NCBI RefSeq assembly: GCF_002871945.2
Contig: NZ_CP126963.1
Location: 310,001 to 374,000 of the forward strand
DNA: 64,000 bases
Direction: 5' to 3'
Source: Gleimia hominis
GTDB taxonomy: Bacteria; Actinomycetota; Actinomycetes; Actinomycetales; Actinomycetaceae
Shown in pieces: positions 53,301-62,065 of this stretch (within the stretch, counting starts at the first letter, position 1; each line of letters opens with the position of its first letter). The translations under genes and the position numbers were made by a program. The notes below the pieces were generated by a model. That model was not told the DNA's origin and searched no databases. It worked only from the letters and a program-made list of their open reading frames with translations.

Positions 53301-54533
53301 TCACAGCCGAATGTAGACTACCGAGCTTCCCTCATCTACGAAAGAGGTTGCCGCAGGAATCACAGCTAAACCAGTGGCGCGCGGCAACGTAGCAACCAGG
53401 TGAGATTTACCTGCGAGCACGTGCGTGGGCGTCACCTCTAGACCCCGATCGGTCTTCCGGGCTATCACGGGCGCGTATTGACGCCGGTTTTTTGCCGACT
53501 TCCAGCCCGTGGCTGCAATCGCGTGGGTGGTAGCTAGTTTTGCACTCCGCCCAGCCAATGCGGCGAGTACGGGGCGGACGAACAGGGTGAAGGAAACGAA
53601 TACGCTCACGGGGTTGCCCGGCAGGTTGATTGCTTTCACGCGTCTACCCCCGGTTTCCCAATGGCCGTGTCCTTGAGGTTTACCCGGTTGCATACACACT
53701 TTTGTGAACTCAAAATCGTGTTCCATCCCGAGGGCTTTGACTACGTCGAACGCGCCGGCAGAGACCCCACCGGAGGTGATTATGAGATCTGCTTGCTCGG
53801 CCGCCTGGTCGTAAACCTGGGCGAGTGCCTCTGGGCTGTCTCCACTACGGCCGCGGAACACAACCTCCGCCCCCCAGGTTTGTGCGAGGGCAGCTAGCAG
53901 CAGGGAGTTCGAATCGGGAATCTGCCCGCCGCTGAGTTCACGGCCTGGGGCAACCAGTTCCTCTCCGGTAGAGATTACGGCTACGCGGGGCCGGGCATGC
54001 ACGGGCAGTTCGCTGTATCCTACGGATGCGGCAGCGGAAATCAGTGCGGGCGTTACTTCCTCACCCGCGTGGATCACCACTTCGCCCTCGTTTACGTCTT
54101 CACCTTTAGCGCGCACATGCGCACCTTCGTTACCCACCTGGTAGAACGTGACGGTACCTGGCAGGTCGGCTGGCCCCGGGGCGATATTCGTGTCTTCAAC
54201 TTTCACGACCGTGTCGGCGCCCACGGGGAGGGGGGCGCCCGTCATGATGCGCGCCGCATTTCCGGGTTTGAGGGCGTGTTCACCGCCCACCCCAGCAGCC
54301 AGGTCCTCCTGAACTGGTAGTTGCGTGGGGTGGTCCGGGTTGGTGCCCCGCACATCTTTGAAGCGAACTGCGAAACCGTCCATCGCTGAGTTCGTGAACG
54401 GCGGCACCGCCAACTGTGCCTCGAGGTCCCTAGCCACCACCGTTCCCAGCGCGTCCAGGAGCGGAGTTTGAACGGTTGGGAGTGGGCGTACTCCCTCTAG
54501 GATTTTCGCTAGGTAGTCTTCAACGGGAATCAT
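53301..54533 (-). CDS. moeA: Molybdopterin molybdenumtransferase MoeA
   Basis: 410 residues, GGAGG 5 bases before ATG. MoeA inserts molybdate into adenylated molybdopterin. Family landmarks: PPFTNSAMDGFAVRF (active-site Asp), GNAARIMTGAPLPVGADTVVKVED, ISTGEELVAPG, QIPDSNS, LIITSGGVSAGAFDVVK and INLPGNPVSVFVSF. Domain sizes are normal. It is divergent from mogA, its partner reaction, with 59 bases between. Confidence 0.95.
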   Translation of the reverse strand: MIPVEDYLAKILEGVRPLPTVQTPLLDALGTVVARDLEAQLAVPPFTNSAMDGFAVRFKDVRGTNPDHPTQLPVQEDLAAGVGGEHALKPGNAARIMTGAPLPVGADTVVKVEDTNIAPGPADLPGTVTFYQVGNEGAHVRAKGEDVNEGEVVIHAGEEVTPALISAAASVGYSELPVHARPRVAVISTGEELVAPGRELSGGQIPDSNSLLLAALAQTWGAEVVFRGRSGDSPEALAQVYDQAAEQADLIITSGGVSAGAFDVVKALGMEHDFEFTKVCMQPGKPQGHGHWETGGRRVKAINLPGNPVSVFVSFTLFVRPVLAALAGRSAKLATTHAIAATGWKSAKNRRQYAPVIARKTDRGLEVTPTHVLAGKSHLVATLPRATGLAVIPAATSFVDEGSSVVYIRL

Positions 54534-54592
54534 CGAGCCTCCAAAAAATCTGACACGCTAGTATTCTATGTGGAAAAGATGGGGGAAAGCAG

Positions 54593-55081
54593 ATGGCGTT
54601 AGTGCAGGTAATTACTGTTTCTGATCGCGCTCACCGGGGCGAGTACGCGGACCGGTCGGGGCCGTTGGCACGCGAGCTGATGCAAGCGGCCGGTTATGAC
54701 TGCGCGGATGTTGCGGTTGTGCCCGATGGGGTTGAGTCGGTGCAGGAGGCCGTTATTCACGCGCTTGAGGCGGGGGCCCGGATTGTGATCACCACCGGTG
54801 GCACTGGGGTTGGGGCGCGTGATTGGACGGTTGAGGCACTGGAGCCTCTCATTGAGTTACCGATGCCGGCGGTGAGTATGCAGATCGCTCTGAACGGGGC
54901 TTCGAAAACACCTTTTTCCCTGCTAACCCGGGGGATAGCAGGGGTTACTAAACGCGGCGTCGGGCAAGCGTTTATTGTGAGCTTGCCGGGTTCAACCGGG
55001 GGTGTGCGCGATGGTGTGCGCGTGATCGCCCCGATTGCCCGGCACGTGCTAGACCAGTTGGACGGTCTGGACCACGCGTGA
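54593..55081 (+). CDS. mogA: Molybdopterin adenylyltransferase (MogA/MoaB type)
   Basis: 162 residues. It activates molybdopterin with ATP before Mo insertion by MoeA. Conserved elements: VITVSDRAHRGEYADRSGPLARELM, ITTGGTGVGARDWTVEALEPL and SLPGSTGGVRDGV. The segment after the TTGGTG loop (IELPMPAVSMQIALNGASKTPFSLLTRGIAG) is less conserved than usual, but Arg-Asp of GARDWT is kept. MogA and MoaB cannot be told apart by motif alone. Confidence 0.88.
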   Translation: MALVQVITVSDRAHRGEYADRSGPLARELMQAAGYDCADVAVVPDGVESVQEAVIHALEAGARIVITTGGTGVGARDWTVEALEPLIELPMPAVSMQIALNGASKTPFSLLTRGIAGVTKRGVGQAFIVSLPGSTGGVRDGVRVIAPIARHVLDQLDGLDHA

Positions 55082-55230
55082 CCACTGCCCGAGAGGGAGC
55101 TTGGGGGGCGCGTTCTTGTGCGGATTTTAGCGTGCTTTTGCCCAGGTTGCGGAGGCTAGCGTGCGTATTTACCCAGGCTCGCTTGGAACGCAACGTCACC
55201 TGTGAAGGTGCTGTGTTCCTTTGAGTGCAT
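55082..55230. repeat. Convergent gap mogA/moaC with direct repeat
   Basis: Contains an imperfect direct repeat of TAGCGTGC-TTT-CCCAGG (about 55128-55147 and 55158-55176) and a weak hairpin CACCT/AGGTG at 55197-55210. No gene is supported. Confidence 0.4.
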
Positions 55231-55719
55231 TTAGGCGTTGGGCCAGGATTCACCTTCGCGTACCCACTGGCCCGAGCGGCCGCCGGATTTGGCTACGATC
55301 CGGCAGTTTTCTATGCGCGCGGACCGATCTACCCCTTTGACCATGTCGACTATCGCGAGGGCAGCGACACTGACGGCGGTGAGTGCTTCCATTTCCACCC
55401 CGGTGCGGTCGGCGGTGCGGACGGTGGCTTCGATCGCCACGTGGTCGGATTCAATGGTGAGGTCCACGCTGGCGCCGTGCACGCCGATGGTGTGGGCAAG
55501 AGGGAGTAGCTCTGGAACGCGTTTCGCCGCGGCGATGCCCGCCACTCGAGCTACTGCCAACACATCTCCTTTGGGGACGGCGCCGTCGCGCAGCGCGGTC
55601 ATCACCGTGGGGGAGCAGGTGACTTGACCTCGGGCTGTGGCTTCACGGACGGTGGGTTGCTTGGCGGTGACATCCACCATGTGAGCGTCACCGGCGGATG
55701 TTAAATGCGTGAACTTCAT
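55231..55719 (-). CDS. moaC: Cyclic pyranopterin monophosphate synthase MoaC
   Basis: 162 residues; GAGGAGAAA before ATG. MoaC converts the MoaA product into cPMP. Motifs: MVDVTAKQPTVREATARG, LPLAHTIGVHGASVDL and GVEMEALTAVSVAALAIVDMVKGVDRSARI, including the catalytic Lys and Asp positions. The ATG overlaps the TGA of the Cys-rich gene (ATGA), so moaC is translationally coupled to the dms operon. moaA, the preceding enzyme, is not in the window. Confidence 0.94.
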   Translation of the reverse strand: MKFTHLTSAGDAHMVDVTAKQPTVREATARGQVTCSPTVMTALRDGAVPKGDVLAVARVAGIAAAKRVPELLPLAHTIGVHGASVDLTIESDHVAIEATVRTADRTGVEMEALTAVSVAALAIVDMVKGVDRSARIENCRIVAKSGGRSGQWVREGESWPNA

Positions 55720-56687
55720 TTTCTCCTCACAAATCCTGGGGGTAGTACCATTTCGAACGGATTACTTTCTTTCATTTGACAGGTAGGGCACAGCACTTGC
55801 GCGGACCCCTGTTTCGACAATTGCTCGCCTAGTTCCGTGGTTGCCGGGTCAACAGTTTCTGTGGTTGCGAGCTTGGTTGTTTCCGGATTTGCTGACTCAG
55901 CTGGTTCTTCTGTTGCTAACGCGGAATCTTCGGCGGGAACGGCAGTGGCAAATGGCACGTGGCATTTAGTACATTCGTGGACCACCATGGATTCGAGTGT
56001 TTGCACCGGCTCGCTTAGTTGCTGTGCCCACTGAGCGGGCTCGTGCACTTGTAGTACGCCGATTGGGCAGAACGGGTTTTCGCTGTGCCCATTGCATTCA
56101 TCTAAGTTGTGTTCGAGGCGCCAGTGGTTCCCCGCAGTGTGCATTTGCAGACACGAGTAGGTTTTGGTGCAGGTTTGACACGCATTGCAACCCGAACAGT
56201 TCAAAAGCGTCGCTTGGGGCGCGCACAGGGTGTTGAGAACTTGTGGGTCTGTTTCGAAGTCGTAGCGCTGTGCGAGGTAGCGGACTGCTTGAATGAGCCG
56301 CGTGGCGTCGTTGGCCACGGCGTCTACGGGTAGGTCATCGCTAGGCAGGCCTAGAACTGCGCGCCGTGATACGGGTGGATTCGCTATATCAACGGGTTTG
56401 CTTGCCCTCAGGCGCACTGGTTTGCCTGTCCATTCGGTAACCAAGTTTGGGTGGAGTGCCTTCCATTGTTGCAGCCGCTTGGATGCGTGCGGACAGGTGG
56501 TGTCGACCTGCACGCTGGCTGCCCCCACGGTGAGTAGTTCGAATGCGAATCCCGGGGGAGTTTGTTCAACGCAGGGGGCTTGCAGTGCGGCCACCCGCCG
56601 GGGTAAGCGCGGGTTCACGTGCGCACAGGTGAGGACCACCCGGGGCTGCGTGTCTTGGATCCACCGGTACAGCCGCTCGTGGCTCAC
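55716..56687 (-). CDS. Unrecognised 15-cysteine protein of the dms operon
   Basis: 323 residues from GTG 56687, which shares GTGA with the chaperone stop. It has 15 Cys. A central ladder CxxCxxCxxCxxxxxC (Cys164, 167, 170, 173, 179) is followed by Cys198 and 207; with Cys155 it resembles a ferredoxin-like Fe-S site. A split zinc-ribbon-like pair CxxC at 239/242 and 300/303 is separated by a 57-residue acidic Thr/Glu/Ala/Pro insert. The N-terminus (VVLTCAHVN, Cys39, VQVDTTCPHA) may be a further thiol or metal site. No signal peptide or membrane helix. I do not recognise the family. Coupling to the TorD-like chaperone and moaC suggests work on DmsA maturation or electron supply; that is inference. 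Confidence 0.75.
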   Translation of the reverse strand: MSHERLYRWIQDTQPRVVLTCAHVNPRLPRRVAALQAPCVEQTPPGFAFELLTVGAASVQVDTTCPHASKRLQQWKALHPNLVTEWTGKPVRLRASKPVDIANPPVSRRAVLGLPSDDLPVDAVANDATRLIQAVRYLAQRYDFETDPQVLNTLCAPQATLLNCSGCNACQTCTKTYSCLQMHTAGNHWRLEHNLDECNGHSENPFCPIGVLQVHEPAQWAQQLSEPVQTLESMVVHECTKCHVPFATAVPAEDSALATEEPAESANPETTKLATTETVDPATTELGEQLSKQGSAQVLCPTCQMKESNPFEMVLPPGFVRRK

Positions 56688-57343
56688 TGCTTGGGCTCCT
56701 GCGTGGATACTTGTGTGAGCCAATGCTGGTACTGCTCAATAAACCCTTCCGTCAGATCTGCAAGCGCGCGGTAAATCTGGGTTTGAGCATGCTCGCGTGA
56801 AGCTGCAATAACCTTGGGGGCGAATGCCATTAGATGCTGGTCAAAAAACGCTTGCGCATCGCGAACGAGCGACGGCTGTGCTTTGCCGTCCGCGGCGTAC
56901 TTGCCTGCCAGGGCCGCTAGGAACGCGATTTCTAACCCAATGTGGTCGTCCGGGTCCGTGCCTAGATGCGGGGCTTGGAACCCGTATTTCTCGTAGGCGG
57001 CACGCACCTGCAGCGTTGCGGTGTCGAACACGATCGCTTCTTCCGACACGTAGGGCGACTCATACGGCTGTGCTAATGCGGGGCCAACCCCGATATATAG
57101 GTACAGATGGTCTTGTTGTAGTTGCTTGAGGGAATCTGCGCCTGTGCGCAAAAGGACGATACCGGCTTGCGAAGTGGGGTCTTCGAGGGGCCACACGTCG
57201 AGCATCTGCGGATCCATGAGGCTAGACACCAGTACCCCGGATGGTGGCGCCAGGTAGAGGTGCGCGATTACTTCACCGGCGGTGCTGAGGCGTTCAGCGA
57301 GTTCCACCGGTGTCACAGACAAGTTCTGCAGGTGTGTTCCCAT
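56684..57343 (-). CDS. TorD/DmsD-family redox enzyme chaperone
   Basis: 219 residues, all-helical. The signature DPDDHIGLEIAFLAALA is the TorD-family motif (E-x-D-H-x-G-x-E). These chaperones hold the Tat substrate until the molybdenum cofactor is inserted and bind its RR leader. AGGAACC precedes the ATG. The end overlaps the Cys-rich gene. It is 43 bases downstream of the second dmsC-like gene. The client is almost certainly the DmsA-like enzyme upstream. Confidence 0.9.
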   Translation of the reverse strand: MGTHLQNLSVTPVELAERLSTAGEVIAHLYLAPPSGVLVSSLMDPQMLDVWPLEDPTSQAGIVLLRTGADSLKQLQQDHLYLYIGVGPALAQPYESPYVSEEAIVFDTATLQVRAAYEKYGFQAPHLGTDPDDHIGLEIAFLAALAGKYAADGKAQPSLVRDAQAFFDQHLMAFAPKVIAASREHAQTQIYRALADLTEGFIEQYQHWLTQVSTQEPKQ

Positions 57344-57386
57344 AGGTTCCTAACTAGCTGGTTGCGGCCCGAGAATGCAGGATTCG

Positions 57387-58310
57387 CTATTGGCCGATAC
57401 CCGCGTAGAAGTAGTAGAGGCGGTCAATGAATAGGGCGGTCCACACGAGCGCTAGAGTAGCTCCGACGTAGAGGAGGGAACGCAGGGTGCGGGCAGTGGG
57501 TTTGAGTACGGACGAACCGAGTTTAGGCACCGACGTGATCGCGGCCGTGTCAAAACCAATCCCAGCGAGCAGTAGGACCGCGGTAATGATCAGCATGGGG
57601 ATCGGCATGGACCGCGGGTACGTGCCGAGTAGTGCGTTGAATATGAGCATTACCAGTTCAACAACGATGAGTCCGATGCTGATGAAACCGATGACGCGGA
57701 TGGAGGAGGACAGCAACCGATTTACCTCAGCGTCAAGAAGAGCGGAAGTGCCATCTGGATCTTTTTCAACCAGGCGGCGGTAAGTTTGGTTTTCCCGCAG
57801 CCACGGGTACAGGGCGAACGCGAAAGAAACCGCGAGCATCCCCGAAATTATGGCGGTGAGGAAGAACTGTACGGGCGTGGTGAAGCCCGGCCACATCGGG
57901 TTGTTTTGCGCCACGTAGGTGTGTGCCATGACAGCTACGAACACGATTCCGACTGCGGCCACGACGAATGCGAACAACCACCGCACGCGGGCGGCGCTTA
58001 TGCGTTTCCACTGGGCGATTGCAAATAGGAAACCGAGGATCCCAAAGATTGTGCCCAGAATCGTTTCAGGGGTGAAGATCGCTTGGTTGAAACGCGGGAG
58101 GGGGCGCAGCACGTGGGGGAGAGCGGCGAGCATCGCCACGAAAATTGTGGGGCCGATTGCGTACAACGCGGGGTCTGCGAGGCGGTTTTTCACCCGGTTC
58201 GGGTATCGCAAGTGTCCGATGACGTTAAAAACCCCCAGCACAATGAATGCGCCCACTGACATTTGCGCCAGTACTGTAAATAAGGCAGCTGACCAGACAG
58301 CCAAATCCAT
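57387..58310 (-). CDS. DmsC-type membrane anchor (second copy)
   Basis: 307 residues with eight predicted helices, DmsC family. The start LAVWSAALFTVLAQMSVGAFIVLGVFNVIG and LYAIGPTIFVAMLAALPHVL parallel the other anchor at 61104-62063. DmsC anchors DmsAB and oxidises menaquinol. It lies after dmsA, past a 298-base gap containing a tandem repeat, and has its own GGAAAGGAAAG site. Whether it replaces, or works beside, the first DmsC is unknown. Confidence 0.88.
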   Translation of the reverse strand: MDLAVWSAALFTVLAQMSVGAFIVLGVFNVIGHLRYPNRVKNRLADPALYAIGPTIFVAMLAALPHVLRPLPRFNQAIFTPETILGTIFGILGFLFAIAQWKRISAARVRWLFAFVVAAVGIVFVAVMAHTYVAQNNPMWPGFTTPVQFFLTAIISGMLAVSFAFALYPWLRENQTYRRLVEKDPDGTSALLDAEVNRLLSSSIRVIGFISIGLIVVELVMLIFNALLGTYPRSMPIPMLIITAVLLLAGIGFDTAAITSVPKLGSSVLKPTARTLRSLLYVGATLALVWTALFIDRLYYFYAGIGQ

Positions 58311-58608
58311 TTTCTTTCCTTTCCCTGTGGCGCGAACCCGCTCGAAATAATCCGGCGTGGTGCGAACCCGCTTGCGGTAAGTCGGCGTGGTGCGAACCCA
58401 AGCCTGCGCGTGCCCTCTCTCCGTGGGCAGTATGCGCCTGAATACCCCATACGCTTCTATCCTATCCGCTCAGCCAAGTGGATTCCGCAAGATCCCGCAC
58501 ACCCAGACCAGTGGGGTGAGATGGGCAAATACTCCCAGCGCAGTTCAGTTCCAGAACGTATTTAGGATCCGCAGACGCTGCCAGCGTATTTCGGGGCCGC
58601 AAAAGCGT
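58311..58608. repeat. Gap in the dms operon with 30-bp tandem repeat
   Basis: The repeat occupies about 58325-58405 with units starting at 58325, 58355 and 58385; each carries GTGGYGCGAACCC. The second and third units share GGCGTGGTGCGAACCC exactly. The remaining 200 bases have no open frame of coding quality and no strong terminator, so the second dmsC may be read from the dms promoter or from one in this gap. Confidence 0.8.
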
Positions 58609-61044
58609 TTACCGCACCTTCTTTACCTGCACGAGGGTGGTGTGTTGACCGTTGCCCTTTGAAATCGGCGTGGGATGTTGACTGGTGAGTACGTTCACCG
58701 CCCCACCGTGATCCACACCGTGCTTATCGAACTTTGTCCACGCCCCCTGCGGCAGCGAAATCACGCCCGGGGCGATACGCGCCGTCACCTTCGCTGGGAT
58801 CTGAACTTTGCCACGCGGATTGTAGATCAGTACCTCGTTCCCATCTTCAATCCCGCGGTCTTGCGCGTCGAGCGTATTAATCCACACCGACTGCGGGTGA
58901 GCCTCATTGAGCCACGACAAGTTACCGTACGTGGAGTGCGTGCGCTGCTTATAGTGGTGCCCAATGCACTGCAGGGGGTACTTTCGATTAGTCTTGGCCT
59001 CTTCCGCACCTTCCCACGTCGCTTGGTACGCGGGAATGGGAAGAATCTGGTCGCCGCGCAGCGGATTCGGGAACTCCCACGTTTTCGCCATATCCGCCAG
59101 CTGCTGGGAGTAAATCTCAATTTTTCCAGATGGCGTATCGAGCGGGTTAGCCTCCGGGTCCTCACGGAATTCTTTCAACGCAACCGTGGTACCCTCCGGA
59201 TTCGAATACCGGTACACCCCCTGCTTCACCATCTGGTCAAAGTCCGGAAACTGCGGGTGTTCAGCTACGGTTTTTGCATGCATTTTGCGCACCGTCGCCT
59301 CCAGATCCCGGCCTTCACTGAACTCCTGTTCCAACCCCATGCGTTTAGCGATTTCGCGAACAATCTCGAAAGCAGGGCGAGACTCGTAAAGCGGCTCAAT
59401 TACCTTCTGCGTCAAAATCAGGTACGCCATGTCTCCCGTGTATTCACTGGGGATCAAATCCCACCGTTCTGACTGCGTCGTGTCGGGCAGCACCACGTCC
59501 GCCAGTTCCGTAGTGCGCGTCATCTGGTTATCGACCGCCAGGATGAACTCGCATTTCGACTCGTCCTGCAAGATTTTGCGGGTGCGATTAATGTCCGCGT
59601 GCTGCGAACCAGGCATGTTCGACCCGTAGTTCAGCAGGAATTTAATTCCCGTCTTGAGGCGGTCCGCACCCCGCACTCCATCTTTAGTTGCGGTCATCTC
59701 AGGGCCGTGATCGATTGCGTCGGTCCAACCGAAACAGGAAATGGAGGTTTTGACCGGGTTCTCCCCGTCGTCAAACCATTCGGTTATGGGCCAGTAGTAC
59801 CCCTCGCGACCACCGGTGCCGCCACCGGGGATACCCACGTTACCGGTTACGCACGCCAGCAGGTAGATCGCCAATGCTTGATGCTCCCCGTTGGCATGCC
59901 GCTGCGGACCCCACCCCTGCGAAATGTTGCAGGCTTTCGCGTTCGCGATTTGCCTCGCGAATGCGCGAATCTGATCTGCCGGAACGCCTGTTATCCGTGC
60001 GGCCCACTCGGGTGTCTTCTCCACACCATCCGGGCCTTTCCCCTCGATGTAGGACCGGTAAGACGCGTGCTTAGGCGCGCCCTCGGGCATGTGATCCTCA
60101 TCAAAACCGATGCAGTACTTGTCCAAGAACGCCTGGTCCTGCAGATTCTCTTGCAGCATCACGTGAATCATCCCGGCGATCAACGCCGAATCCGTACCCG
60201 GGCGCGGCGCCACCCACTCGTCGGCCAAAACCGCGGCCGAGTCCGAATACCGCGGGTCCACCACAATAATCTTGCACTTACCCTTAATCTTTGCCCACAG
60301 GGACGTGTACACGAGCCCGCCTCCGGACATCCGGGTTTCCTGAGGGTTATTTCCCCACAGCACCAACAAATCGGAGTGCAGAGCTGCGTCCTCAAACGAG
60401 TTCGACACCTGCTCGTCTTCACTGCCGTAAAAGTACCGAGTGATCGTCGCTATCTGCGCGTAAGAATAGTTGCCGTAGTACGTTAAGTGGCCACCCAGCA
60501 GGTTGAACAGGCGGTTCCACCCACCGGAGTTAGCTACGTGCGCGTTCCACACGCCTGAACCGTAGTTACGGTAAACCGCCTCAGGTCCATACTTGTCATA
60601 CGTATACCGCAGCTTTTCTACCACCAGGTCAAGAGCCTCATCCCACGAGGCTTTCCGCCATTTCCCCGCACCGCGTTTTGTCCCCTCAACGCGAATCAAA
60701 GGGGTCTTAATGCGATCCGGACTGTAAATGCGTTGGCGCATCGAACGACCCCGCACGCACGCGCGGATCTGACGAGTAAACAAACCGTCATCACCCGTGT
60801 TGTCAGGCAGCACCTGCACGATAGTCCCGTCCTTCACCTGCATCCGCAATGGGCAGCGGGAACCACAGTTCACCAGGCAGGCCGACCACGCCGTCCGGTC
60901 CGCAGTCGGAGCAGGCAGGCCTTCTTTTGACCCCTCGGAACGCGTCGGCGTGTGTGCCGTACACGCCGGCAGGACGGTGCCCGCCGCCGTAGCAACCGCG
61001 GACCACTTTAGAAACGAACGCCGACTAGTGTTTGCCTCAACCAT
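58609..61044 (-). CDS. dmsA: DMSO reductase-type molybdopterin catalytic subunit
   Basis: 811 residues. The Tat leader has RRSFLK and ends near PACTA. The 4Fe-4S site LVNCGSRCPLRMQVKDGTI with a distal Cys in RACVRGRSM is close to E. coli DmsA as I recall it. YGNYSYAQI aligns with the DmsA stretch holding the Ser ligand of Mo. The bis-MGD-binding regions (LLVLWGNNPQETR, IIVVDPRYSDSA, LPQGAW) are present. It would reduce DMSO, TMAO or a related S/N-oxide at the outer face of the membrane. The exact substrate cannot be read. It is 59 bases downstream of the first dmsC. Confidence 0.93.
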   Translation of the reverse strand: MVEANTSRRSFLKWSAVATAAGTVLPACTAHTPTRSEGSKEGLPAPTADRTAWSACLVNCGSRCPLRMQVKDGTIVQVLPDNTGDDGLFTRQIRACVRGRSMRQRIYSPDRIKTPLIRVEGTKRGAGKWRKASWDEALDLVVEKLRYTYDKYGPEAVYRNYGSGVWNAHVANSGGWNRLFNLLGGHLTYYGNYSYAQIATITRYFYGSEDEQVSNSFEDAALHSDLLVLWGNNPQETRMSGGGLVYTSLWAKIKGKCKIIVVDPRYSDSAAVLADEWVAPRPGTDSALIAGMIHVMLQENLQDQAFLDKYCIGFDEDHMPEGAPKHASYRSYIEGKGPDGVEKTPEWAARITGVPADQIRAFARQIANAKACNISQGWGPQRHANGEHQALAIYLLACVTGNVGIPGGGTGGREGYYWPITEWFDDGENPVKTSISCFGWTDAIDHGPEMTATKDGVRGADRLKTGIKFLLNYGSNMPGSQHADINRTRKILQDESKCEFILAVDNQMTRTTELADVVLPDTTQSERWDLIPSEYTGDMAYLILTQKVIEPLYESRPAFEIVREIAKRMGLEQEFSEGRDLEATVRKMHAKTVAEHPQFPDFDQMVKQGVYRYSNPEGTTVALKEFREDPEANPLDTPSGKIEIYSQQLADMAKTWEFPNPLRGDQILPIPAYQATWEGAEEAKTNRKYPLQCIGHHYKQRTHSTYGNLSWLNEAHPQSVWINTLDAQDRGIEDGNEVLIYNPRGKVQIPAKVTARIAPGVISLPQGAWTKFDKHGVDHGGAVNVLTSQHPTPISKGNGQHTTLVQVKKVR

Positions 61045-61103
61045 AGTTATCGCATCCTCAATATTTAAAAATCAAAAACTATCCCGCTACCAAAACCCAC
61101 GCG

Positions 61104-62063
61104 TCAAATACCGATGCGGTCATTCGCGCCGTAGAACATGAACCGGCCAATGAACTCCGCGACCAACACCAGCGTGAAACTCGTAGCCACCAATGTGAGT
61201 ACGCGCCGGTTCGACCTAGACCGAACCCCCGCGTCCGCAGGCGAATCTGGCAGGCGCGTGAGATACAAACCCATCAAGCCTGCCCCCACCACAATCAACA
61301 CGATCCGAGTTACGAACCAGCCCATCTGAAACGCGTGCTCAGGCGGGTTAACTCCAGTGCCGCGCATAAAGTTGAACAAGATGACCACCAGCTCCACTGG
61401 CAACAACGTGACCGCCGCAACTCCCACCCAACGCAAGCACCGGGTGATCAAACGATCCACGCGTGTCTCCAACGCAGAATCGAAGTCTACTGGCTGGCGG
61501 CTCATCCACCGGCTGAGCGTGCGGCTGCGGCGAATCCACGGATAGGCAGCCAACGCCACCGCCACCGCCAACGGGCCCGTTATGAACGCGGTCAAAAAGA
61601 ACTGCGCCACCGTCGTCCAATGGTTCCACGCCGGAACTGTCGGCAACAGATACACGTTCGCGGTTACAAAAATGAACGCCAAACCCCACAGAGCAGTAAA
61701 GGACGCCAAAACATTACGCAGCAGCGGGCTAAACCAGCCCATCCACTGCACAAACGCGAACGCAAACCCGAGGCCAGCAAAACCCACCCCGAACACGATC
61801 TCTAACGACAACCACGACGAACCCACGTGGCGGATCACGTTGAGCGAATTGAACGGATTCCCCATATGAAACATCGAACCCACCAGGGCCAACACCATGA
61901 TCGGGCCAATCGCGTACAACGCCGGATACGACACCCGGTCAATAACTCTCGCAGAAGAATACCTCCGGCCCATCACGTTAATGAACCCCAAAGCGATAAA
62001 CGCCCCAACCGACAGTTGAGTCAGGACCGTGAATAGCGTTACCGGCCACTCCGAAACATTCAC
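61104..62063 (-). CDS. dmsC: DmsC-type membrane anchor (first copy)
   Basis: 319 residues, eight predicted helices. It opens with WPVTLFTVLTQLSVGAFIALGFINVMG and LYAIGPIMVLALVGSMFHMG, the DmsC pattern, where a conserved His (FHMG) is near the quinol site in E. coli DmsC. It is only 2 bases after dmsB, so this is the standard partner of DmsAB, although the order B-C-A differs from the enterobacterial A-B-C. Confidence 0.92.
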   Translation of the reverse strand: MNVSEWPVTLFTVLTQLSVGAFIALGFINVMGRRYSSARVIDRVSYPALYAIGPIMVLALVGSMFHMGNPFNSLNVIRHVGSSWLSLEIVFGVGFAGLGFAFAFVQWMGWFSPLLRNVLASFTALWGLAFIFVTANVYLLPTVPAWNHWTTVAQFFLTAFITGPLAVAVALAAYPWIRRSRTLSRWMSRQPVDFDSALETRVDRLITRCLRWVGVAAVTLLPVELVVILFNFMRGTGVNPPEHAFQMGWFVTRIVLIVVGAGLMGLYLTRLPDSPADAGVRSRSNRRVLTLVATSFTLVLVAEFIGRFMFYGANDRIGI

Positions 62064-62065
62064 CG

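Noticed and set aside
56684..56723. Longer start of the Cys-rich protein at 56723
   Set aside because: It would overlap the chaperone gene by 40 bases; the GTGA-coupled start at 56687 is better supported.
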